Below are positions 17,503 to 26,195 of a stretch of DNA of 26,873 nt, piece after piece. The translations under genes and the position numbers were made by a program. Location of the stretch: positions 1 to 26,873 of the forward strand of contig WTXG01000387.1 of assembly GCA_022496185.1 (NCBI GenBank), read 5' to 3'. Origin of the DNA: Multifurca ochricompacta (lineage: Eukaryota > Basidiomycota > Agaricomycetes > Russulales > Russulaceae). The notes under the pieces are model-generated. The model was given only the letters and a program-made list of their open reading frames with translations. It searched no databases and was not told the DNA's origin. Positions within the stretch are counted from its first letter, which is position 1. Each line of letters begins with the position of its first letter.

Positions 17503-18674
17503 ATGACGACTAGACCAAACACCAGGCAGGCACGAAGGGCCGCGGAGGAGGACATCGTGGAGTCGCAGACCGGTCGACCCGAACGAAGCCCCGAAGATAG
17601 GCCAAATCCCAGAATGACAGGAAGAAATCCTGATGAACCACCGCAAGGACCCCCCGCTCCAGGAGGAGGGACAACGTATTCGGGAGGGCCCATGATGGGC
17701 GTACCACCACCCTTCTTCGACGGAGACCGAGACATTGCTATGGATTGGCTCGCCAAACTGGAACTGTTCTTCAGCCTCAATGAAACAGTAGCCATGGTTC
17801 AGAACGAAAGAACGAGAGTTGCGTTCACACTAGGATTGCTACGGGGACCCCGAGTAGACCGATGGGTGATAGACCAGATCAAATGGTTGACCGACATCAA
17901 AGAGGGAAACATCCGAGTCCCATACATTTGGGACAAATTTAGACAAATATTCCGAGATGCATGGGCCGACGTGGCGGCTGGACAGAAAGCGCTGCGAGCA
18001 TTAGATCGCTTACAAATGAAAGATTCCAATATCGACGAATACATTGCCGAGTTTCGCACGCTGGCTACAAGGGCCGAACTCCATATTGATGACCCAGCCG
18101 CTCGGCAATTCTTTCACCGAGGCCTCCCCACGCGATTGGTTCAGACTATGCTCCTATTTGACCAACCTAAGACGTTCGACGAAGCAGCGGCCTCGGCCAG
18201 GAAACACCATGCAAACTGGTTGTATAGCAAAGACGCCCTCGGCACGCGGTCGACAACGAACACACCACCCCGAGGCAACAAATTTACGTTTTATAAGAAA
18301 CGAGAGTCGGACCCACACTCACAAGGAGCCGACGTCATCAAAAAGGCAATTACAATGGAAGAGAAAGAGCAATATAGGAAGAATGGCCGATGCTTTGAGT
18401 GTGGGCGCCAAGGACATCTCGCCAGGGACTGCCCGAATAAGAAGCCGCGCATTAATACCAGCACCAGTGCCAGTAGCCCGGCTCGGACGCCACGATCACG
18501 GAAGTCCCTTCGACAACTACAACGGCACCTCCGAAAGCTCACGCACAGAAACCGGCAGAGACGACCGAGATAGACGTCGACGCGCTCGCCAACGCTCTTC
18601 GATCCATGAACGACGATCAACGCCTCGCCCTTCAGAGTAAATTCAAAGGGGATGAGGATTTTTATATCGCTTGA
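17503..18674 (+). pseudogene. gag: E4 gag with one frameshift
   Basis: ATG at 17503, about 391 codons to the TGA at 18672. It has an N-terminal Arg/Pro-rich region, capsid core beginning PPPFFDGDRDIAMDWLAKLE, a conserved WDKFRQIFRDAWAD and DEYIAEFRTLATRAEL (major-homology-like gag region), and the zinc knuckle CFECGRQGHLARDC near 18391-18432. A single base is missing near 18489 (GG to G); beyond it the other frame continues TTEIDVDALANALRSMNDD to the frameshift site. Gag forms the particle and binds the RNA. With that one base the frame would be whole. Confidence 0.9.
18656..18662 (+). promoter_or_regulatory. E4 gag-pol minus-1 frameshift site
   Basis: Gag codons GAG GAT TTT TAT ATC GCT TGA; the heptamer G GAT TTT is at 18656-18662, four codons before the stop, and pol is open in the minus-1 frame. 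Same heptamer, same frame as E1 and E2. Confidence 0.65.
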
Positions 18675-21600
18675 ATGATGCGGCCTTCATTCGAGCGTTA
18701 ATCTCACACCATGTATTTAGATCACCTATTAGAGCAATGACAATCTCTGTTCCATTACATGGAGTGAAAAAAGAGGCCAACATAGAAGCTCTCATCGACA
18801 GTGGAGCCACAGAAAACTTTATTAATTATAAAACAGTAATCAAACACAGACTCCCCACGAAGTGCCTGACAATTCCGAAACAACTACAAAACGCAGATGG
18901 ATCACCTAATGCCACGCGTTATATCACACGATGCGTCGATCTACGTGTCGTCACCAACGACAAAGCGCAACAACACAGATTTTACGTCGCGTCAATCGGA
19001 AAGGATGAAGTGATTCTAGGATATCCGTGGTTCGCAGCAAATAACCCACACATAGATTGGACAGCAGGACACCTTATGGACGAGGTCACATTCAGTCTAC
19101 CCACCGAACAGATAAAGCGACTCAACATCGCGCAAGAGTTAGCAATCAAGGCTAAAGATAAGATAGAACGATCCTGGGATCAGATCGTCCCTTCGGAGTA
19201 TCACCGACACCAGAAGTATTCAGTGACCAGGAAGCTCAACGCTTCCCCGCAGAACGACCCTGGGACCATAAAATCGAACTAAAAGCAGACGCGCCGGCCT
19301 CAATGGACTGTAAGATCTATCCACTCGGACCGGGAGAACAAGACGCGTTGAACGCTTTCCTTGACGAACATTTGAAAAAGGGCTATATTTCGGCATCAAA
19401 ATCGCCATACGCATCTCCATTCTTCTTTATTAAGAAGAAGGATGGAAAACTTAGACCCGTACAAGATTATCGTAAACTGAATAACTGGATGATCCGAAAC
19501 ACTTATCCTCTCCCGCTTATCCGGAACTTATCGATCGAGTCCGAGGAAGTACTCTGTTCACAAAGATGGACGTCCGCTGGGGCTACAACAATATCCGTAT
19601 CGTACCCGAAGACCGCTGGAAAGCCGCGTTCAAAACTAATCGGGGCCTCTTTGAACCCAATGTGATGTTCTTTGGCTTAACCAACTCCCCGCGACATTCC
19701 AGACCATGATGAATGCCGAGTTCAGAGATGAACTCAATGATCACGACGCAACAGGAAAGGCGTGGTTTACAGTCTATATGGACGACATCCTTATTCACAC
19801 AGATAACGATCTCGACAATCACCGATCCAAGGTCCATCGTGTTCTGGATAAACTCAATCGCTTAGATCTCTACCTCAAACCAGAAAAATGTGCCTTCGAA
19901 CAAACGCGAATAGAATACCTTGGACTCATCTTGGAGGCGAATCAAGTTCATATGGATCCAGTCAAAGTGGAAGGCGTCGCCACCTGGAAGGTTCCCACAA
20001 CCGTGAAAGAAGTCCGATCGTTCTTTAGGGTTCTGCCAGTTCTATCGTCGCTTCATTCAGGGCTTTAGCAAGATTGCCGCCCCTCTGAATGCCCTGACCA
20101 GTGCCAAGAATCTGAAGTGGACGCGGCAGAACAGCATGCCTTCGATACACTTAAAGAACGCGTAACCTCTCAACCGGTGCTCGCACAACCGAATTTTGAA
20201 CAGCCGTTTATCGTAGATACAGATGCTTCTGGATATGCCGTCGGCGCCACGTTAAGCCAGAAGGACCCTGTGGGACGCTTACATCCTATCGCATACCTCT
20301 CCAAAACGCTTGACGAGACTCAGAGGAATTGGGACATATATGATAGAGAATTATTCGCGATTATGGTCGCCTTTCGTGTCTGGCGTCAATATCTCCTTGG
20401 AGCCCGACACAAAGTTCAGGTCCGCACAGACCATAATAACTTACAGTATTTTCGAGAACCACAAAAACTCAACCGAAGACAGGCCCGCTGGCTTCAGGAA
20501 TTGGCTGATTTTGATTTCTCTCTGGAACACGTCCCGGAAAATTACACACCGTGGCAGATATGCTCTCACGACGGCCCGACGCTGATCGCGGAACCGAAGA
20601 CAATGAAAAAGTCGTAATCCTCCCCAACAAATTATTTCTCCGAACGCTACAAACGGTTAAACACCCCTTCCCGTCCGACCTGCTACGCGACGGGACATTC
20701 TCCGACGTTATCACGATCATGTCCTCGCGGGACACCCGGGTATTGAAAAGACTACGCGAAAGGTATTAGCCGATTACGACGGCATCGGTCTTAGGGATTC
20801 GTCCGAATATGTTCAGGGTTGCGCGACATGTCAAGAAAATAAACCAAAGTTAACTAAGAAAGCCCCTTTGTTTCCGTTCGATGTACCGGCCTCGGCCGGC
20901 CCCTTTCAGTATGTCGCGATGGATCTTATCACGGATCTCCCGCCCTCGGGGCGTTACAATGCGGTACTCACGATTGTGGACCAAGGCTGCTCCAAATCAG
21001 CAAAATTCATTCCTGCTCGAAAGATATCACGGGGAAGGGATCGCTACCCTGTATTATCGACATGTTTTTCCGACCTTTGGTGTCCCACGACGTATCATCT
21101 CTGATCGAGATCCCGGTTTACCTCACACTTTTCCCGTGAACTCGCCCGCACTGGGTATCCAACAAAACCTGTCGACCGCTTTTCATCCCCGAACGGACGG
21201 TTCGAGCGAACGTATGAATCTATGGCTCGAACAATACCTCCGCCTTTGGCTTGGTGACGATCAATCTCGATGGCCGAACTACTTGCCATTAGCCGAATTC
21301 GTCCATAATTCATGGACACACGACAAATCCAAGCTATCTCCGCATGCGCTAATACACGGCGTTTCGTTCGATTGGAACGGACAATTATCCGAGTCTAGTG
21401 TCCCCAAGTGACACCCGTCTCCGCGATCTTCAGGCTGCACGTACCCGCGCTGAACTAGCGCTTCGAACCCACACGAGTCGCCCGACGCGACCTCCTCTCG
21501 CAGTAGGCACTCAGGTTTGGTTGGAAGGGCGCAACCTGAAGACCCACTTCCCATCGACTAAGTTGGCCCCCCGCCGTTACGGCCCCTTCCGCATTCTGAA

Positions 21601-21946
21601 CTGTATCTCCCCTGTGGCGTATCGCTTGTCCCTGCCTTCCCACATGAATATCCATGATGTGTTTCATATTGATCTTCTATCTCCCTATCTAGAAACTGTT
21701 GCACATGGCCCCAATTACCTCAGGCCCCCACCAGAGCTTGTTAATCAGGAAGAAGAATATGAAGTGGCAGCTATCCTCAATCACCGGCTCCATGGGCGTT
21801 CTAAGAAGCTCCAATTTCTAGTCAGCTGGGTCGGCTATCCTGCCAGTGAGAACTCTTGGGTTGATAGCTCCGACTGTCATGCCCCTGCACTGATCAAACA
21901 ATACTATGATTCTCTTCCCAGGCGTCAGGGACAACGCCTCCCTTAA
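18662..21946 (+). pseudogene. pol: E4 pol: protease, RT, RNase H, integrase, chromodomain
   Basis: Protease LIDSGATENFIN near 18792 and VILGYPWFAAN near 19010; RT KLRPVQDYRKLNNW, FGLTNSP and YMDD near 19776; RNase H DTDASGYAVGATLSQ near 20215 and TDHNNLQYF near 20430; integrase zinc-finger end GCATCQENK (20820), AMDLITDLP (first Asp), IISDRDP (second Asp), DGSSERMNLWLEQYL (Glu, about 21200); chromodomain LQFLVSWVGYPASENSW at about 21805-21860. Single-base indels break the frame near 19521, 19691, 20025, 20123, 20536, 20687, 21014, 21035, 21113 and 21403, mostly one base lost from a short G or C run; a two-base loss is likely near 21148. I see no premature stop made by substitution. CpG density drops sharply near 21600. 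Confidence 0.93.
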
Positions 21947-22007
21947 GAAGGGGGTGACTACATGTTTTCCCACCTCCTTTCCCCCACACACACTTCTTCC
22001 TCTTATC

Positions 22008-23181
22008 ATGGCCCGCACCAAACGACTCACTCGCCTCTTTTCCCCACGCAAAGGTGTCAAACCAGGCCCTAGGATGTCTACCACACGCCGACCTACCAAC
22101 ACTCAGCCTTCACCCTCCACCCCAGACCCTAACTTCAGAGACCAGTTTGCTGTTGCTGCTGCTGATGCAGCAAACCTAGGTGCGCTCAAGTTTCCGCAAG
22201 ATGCCCCTACACTTCCAACCACACCGGCTTCATCAACCCCTCCTTCACATTTTTCCTTTACTATGTCTGACGATCCCATCCAAACCCTCACCAATGCCAT
22301 CTCTATTACAACATCTGTGAATCAAAATCTAGACCCAGCAGTTCGTAACCGTGTATTGACCATGCTACAGGAGACACGTTCACGCTTAGAGGCTGGTGCT
22401 ACTGGAGGAACTCAAACCCAGAATGTACTGGAGACCAGCGACCACCTACCCCAGAACTGGAACGTCTACCTGGCAATGCTGCTGCTACCCGACAATCACC
22501 CATCCCTTACACTTATCCAGGCCCCCCATTTATCCGCAACCACATGCATAACACTTGTCACTACTTTCCCCATTTAATCACTGACTCACATGGTTATCGA
22601 AGGATTGCTCGCTACATTGCTTACGACTTTCGACAAGATGAGCCCACTGTTGTCTGCACCATGGGGGCTGATGAGCCTATCTTCGCTTTCCTCTATATGC
22701 ACGACCTCATGCCCGACACCCAGGTTTCCCCAATCCTATCCTCACACTCTTTCAGCAACGACTCTTTGACCCAGACACAGAATTTACACCAATCGTCAGT
22801 CATGCATTGGATGAACTTCAGGATCCAGGTGCTTGGGCAGAAGTTGCCCGCTTCCGCTATGCTACTCGACGACTGGATGGCGCTCTTCGTGAACTGGCCC
22901 ACTGGAGACGACAGGTTAGCCGAGCCCACCAAGACATCCAAGAAACAGTCCATGCCATGTCTAGGGCTGATGTTTACTATCGCCTCTTCCCTTATCTCAC
23001 TTATGTATATGCACCCACTTGGGACATAATCCCTACTGCAGCAGAAGCCATGACCTTTGCCCCCAATCCTGAACTCCGCGCAATCCTTCAAGCTGGTGGA
23101 GTTGGCAGTACACGCCGCCCTCGCTCCCGCCGTCGTCTCACACTACCTCCTCACATGATTACATTCACAGTTGGTCACTGA
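22008..23181 (+). pseudogene. E4 accessory ORF3, distant homologue of E1 ORF3
   Basis: ATG at 22008, 61 bp after pol; about 391 codons with frameshifts near 22440 and 22690. The N-terminus is basic (MARTKRLTRLFSPRKGVK), followed by a Thr/Pro-rich stretch. The core reads YFPHLIT-x3-G-x3-IARYIAY and, after the second frameshift, AFPLY, matching the E1 core with the same spacing. Next comes FDPDTEF...ALDEL, AEVARFR and a helical region LDGALRELAHWRRQVSRAHQ ending YYRLFPYLTYVYAP. The C-terminus is basic (RRPRSRRRL) and has no zinc knuckles. Function unknown; position and length (391 against 401) agree with E1. Confidence 0.75.
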
Positions 23182-23202
23182 GCTTGGGACAAGCTGAACT
23201 GT

Positions 23203-23215
23203 ACAAGGGGAGTGA
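23203..23215 (+). other. E4 polypurine tract
   Basis: ACAAGGGGAGTGA directly before the 3' LTR (TGTGACGG), the expected primer for plus-strand DNA synthesis. Confidence 0.75.
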
Positions 23216-23738
23216 TGTGACGGATTTTACACTGGCCAAGGTGACATGAGACTGACTGACAAAGAAACGGACTTTTATTGACACACTACTTTACTGTTGC
23301 TTACTGAGGGCTCAACCCCTCCTCCTTCTCCATGGTTCTAGCTAGTTCTACTGCGCAACCACTAGATCATACATCATAGTACTAGAACCTTCTACCCACT
23401 ATGACATAGCTAAACCCACCTGTATTTAAAGTACAGTAAAGTAGAGAGACAGACCTAAGTCTGTTCTCTTGTGTTCCAATCCAAGGTGCTTGTGACTTCA
23501 TCGAACTCTCCCAGAAAGAACCCCACTTGAACTCTCCAAGACGCGACTTGGAGAGCCTTCGAACCTCTTGAACTTGTTGCAGGACTGAGTGTCTCTGCCG
23601 TCGACCTCGACTCTCGCGCGTGCCCTATCGACTCTGTTGTGGGCTTGAATCAGACTTGACCCTTCGTGACCTTGAGACTTGACTGAAGTTGCTTCCTCTT
23701 GTTCGACCTCGACACAGTTCCCGCACCTAACTGTGACA
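23216..23738 (+). repeat. E4 3' LTR
   Basis: 523 bp, identical by eye to 16533-17055, followed by the ATCAC duplication and by copia coding sequence in frame. Confidence 0.97.
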
Positions 23739-23743
23739 ATCAC

Positions 23744-23934
23744 AGACAAAGGTGGTTCAGTGGAATTTACTCCATCTGAGGTCAAAATAAAATATAATAA
23801 TGCAACAATAGCGGAAGGTGTCAAGGCTATGGGACTCTATTGGGTCTTTGGGAAAACTATGCAGAATCTTAATACTGCTTCCCACAAAACTGCATCAAGT
23901 AGCCTTGATACCTGGCATTTGCAAATGGGTCATA
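23744..23934 (+). pseudogene. Copia polyprotein, middle part: end of protease to GAG-pre-integrase
   Basis: Directly continues the frame broken at 16532: after ATCAC it reads TDKGGSVEFTPSEVKI and on to DTWHLQMGH, the first half of the zinc-binding HHCC domain that precedes copia integrase. It breaks at 23934 after the codons for GH, where the Tc1-type fold-back sits. There is no stop or frameshift in this segment. Confidence 0.88.
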
Positions 23935-24268
23935 CAGTAGCCCACAAAACTGTTCCAATGTTTGGCCACCCTGAAGAGATTGACCTACCACACAATGAGA
24001 ATAATTTCCAAAATTAGTAGAAATTGGTAGATGATAGTGTAGCATCTAAGCTTCAATTAGAGCCTATAATAATGTCAATTGGATCAGTGGTTCATGATAT
24101 AAAAATGTTTTGTGAGGCATTATCATTGGAACAGTTTTGTGGCCAACATGTGAGATGACAAAACCGGTATCTGGTGGTCATGGGAATGCATTGACAGTCA
24201 TGTGACAATGTTTAATAAGTTGAACACACACCAAATAATCATCAAGAACACTTGCTTCTTACCATGCA

Positions 24269-24528
24269 TGCCCTCTCTGCTGCCAAAAGGACTCACATCA
24301 TCTCCCTCCTCACTTCAGGCAAATCTGCCCATAAGTGTCAACTATGACTGGCCATGGCACTATTATCATCTCAAGATGGGTCATAAATACTGCCCTTACC
24401 ATCCTAAGTCAAATGGAGGGAGACCAAGGAAGCTGACAGAGAGAAATGCTCAGCATGCTGTTTGCCTTATCTCCTCTGGCAGGGCAGACACAGATGTGGA
24501 AGTGACTAGAGCACTTCAGAAGTTGTGA
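24269..24528 (+). pseudogene. Tc1 helix-turn-helix remnant, forward arm
   Basis: Same frame content as 289-545: ALSAAKRTHII region, then GRPRKLTERNAQHAV and ALQKL followed by a stop at 24526. A one-base loss near 24333 shifts the frame between the two parts. The mirrored copy is in the reverse arm (about 24960-25220, minus strand). Confidence 0.75.
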
Positions 24529-24625
24529 ATGGGTTCCTCTATCAACATAATATGCCATCCATCCCCCATCAAGTTTTCAAGCCATAACTGGCCCCTCCCA
24601 TATCATACACCCCCATTCCATCATA

Positions 24626-24845
24626 AGTGCAATAGGCCACAAAACCAATCCAATGACATTGCTACACAAAACATTTTATATATCATGAACCATTGACCCA
24701 ATTGACATCAGTATAGGCTCTAAGTGACACTTAGATGATACAATATCATCTACCAATTTCTACTAATTTTGGAAATTATTCCTATGGTGTGGTTGGTCAA
24801 TCTCTTCAGGATGGTTAAACATTGGAATGGTTTTGTGGGTTACTG
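24626..24845. mobile_element. Short Tc1-type MITE forming the fold-back spacer
   Basis: About 220 bp with terminal repeats of the same kind (left TAGGCCACAAAACCAATCC, right GGAATGGTTTTGTGGGTTACTG), flanked by TA at 24624-24625 and 24846-24847. Internally it resembles the inverted first 210 bp of the arms, but diverged. It has no coding content. Confidence 0.6.
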
Positions 24846-24959
24846 TATGATGGAATGGGGGTGTATGATATGGGAGGGGCCAGTTATGGCTTGAAAACTT
24901 GATGGGAGGATGGATGGGCATATTATGTTGATAGAGGAACCCATTCACAACTTCTGAAG

Positions 24960-25220
24960 TGCTCTAGTCACTTCCACATCTGTGTCTGCCCTGCCAGAGG
25001 AGATAAGGCAAACAGCATGCTGAGCATTTCTCTCTGTCAGCTTCCTTGGTCTCCCTCCATTTGACTTAGGATGGTAAGGGCAGTATTTATGACCCATCTT
25101 GAGATGATAATAGTGCCATGGCCAGTCATAGTTGACACTTTATGGGCAGATTTGCCTGAAGTGAGGAGGGAGATGATGTGAGTCCTTTTGGCAGCAGAGA
25201 GGGCATGCATGGTAAGAAGC
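24960..25220 (-). pseudogene. Tc1 helix-turn-helix remnant, reverse arm
   Basis: Reverse-strand copy of 24269-24528. The first helix-turn-helix (MHALSAAKRTHIISLLTSG) is open here on the minus strand for about 60 codons. It matches the forward arm closely, including the transposase linker GRPRKLTERN in the neighbouring frame. Confidence 0.75.
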
Positions 25221-25544
25221 AAGTGTTCTTGATGATTATTTTGGTGTGTGTTCAACTTATTAAACATTGTCACATGACTGTCAATGCATTCCCATGACCA
25301 CCAGATACCGGTTTTGTCATCTCACATGTTGGCCACAAAACTGTTCCAATGATAATGCCTCACAAAACATTTTATATATCATGAACCACTGATCCAATTG
25401 ACATTATTATAGGCTCTAATTGAAGCTTAGATGCTACACTATCATCTACCAATTTCTACTAATTTTGGAAATTATTCTCATTGTGTGGTAGGTCAATCTC
25501 TTCAGGGTGGCCAAACATTGGAACAGTTTTTGTGGGCTACTGTA

Positions 25545-26195
25545 TGTCAAAAGAGGCCCTCAAAAGACATGCTCCTAAGGCTGTAAAAGGTCTTAGTATA
25601 GATAATAGCCAAATGGAAGATAAGCCGTGTTATGGCTGTGAAATGGGAAAATCACACCGTCTTCCATTCCCTCCCTCTCAAAAGAGAGCTTCAGCACCCT
25701 TGGAAATCATTCATAGTGACCTAGTTGGTCCTTTGCAATGTACTTCAATTCAAGGAAACCTATACTTCGCCACTTTCATAGACGACTTTAGCAGGACAGC
25801 TCTAGTTGTTGCTATGAAAGCAAAAAGTGATTTTACATCAGTCTTCTGTAACATTAAGGCATTCTTGGAAAATAAAACAGACAAGAAAATAAAGACCTTA
25901 CATACAGAGAGGTGGCAAATTTGTCAATAGGGAGCTGAAATCTATACTTGAGCAGGCTGGCATAGAGCATAAATTGACAATGCCATATTCCCCACAACAG
26001 AATGGAAGGGCTGAAAGGTTCAACAGAACCATTATGGAAAGGCTACCAGTATGCTACATCATGCTGGTCTTTCCCTTGGTTTCTGGGAATGTGCAGTGTG
26101 AACAGCCTGTCACATATACAACAGAATGCCTATCCGCTCTAATAAGTGAGGACACCGCTTGAGCTTCTGGATGGGGACATTCCAGATGTCTCCTA
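25545..26195 (+). pseudogene. Copia polyprotein, integrase part
   Basis: Resumes after the fold-back with MSKEALKRHAP, then the CYGCEMGKSHRLPFP end of the HHCC domain, EIIHSDLVGPL (first catalytic Asp), FATFIDDFSR, and MPYSPQQNGRAERFNRT (catalytic Glu). A 2-bp loss near 25909 destroys the codon of the second catalytic Asp and shifts the frame; another base is missing near 26042. In the following frame GLSLGFWECAV is cut by TGA, and a further base is lost near 26150. At 26195 another Tc1 element interrupts it. RT and RNase H would lie beyond the window. Confidence 0.88.

Larger units (their letters stand above)
16533..23738 (+). mobile_element. Complete Ty3 chromovirus E4 in the copia protease region
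   Basis: A 7206-bp plus-strand element with 523-bp LTRs (16533-17055, 23216-23738) that read identical to each other by eye, and a perfect 5-bp duplication ATCAC (16528-16532, 23739-23743). Order: LTR, self-priming site, leader, gag, minus-1 frameshift, pol with C-terminal chromodomain, ORF3, polypurine tract, LTR. It is the youngest insertion here, yet gag, pol and ORF3 carry about a dozen single-base indels. CpG is dense from R through most of integrase and sparse in the chromodomain, ORF3 and U3. Confidence 0.95.
23935..25542. mobile_element. Tc1-type fold-back element in copia integrase
   Basis: 1608 bp, flanked by TA at 23933-23934 and 25543-25544. Left end CAGTAGCCCACAAAACTG, right end its reverse complement with one extra T. 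Two long inverted arms (23935-24625 and 24846-25542) surround a 220-bp spacer. Each arm carries the same Tc1 helix-turn-helix frame and inverted DDE fragment as 1-663. No complete transposase is present, so it needed one from elsewhere. Removing it with one TA restores the copia reading frame exactly. Confidence 0.85.

Noticed and set aside
23935..25542. CRISPR-like or satellite repeat
   Set aside because: The repeats are long inverted arms with TA duplications and Tc1 transposase remnants, not short regular direct repeats with spacers.
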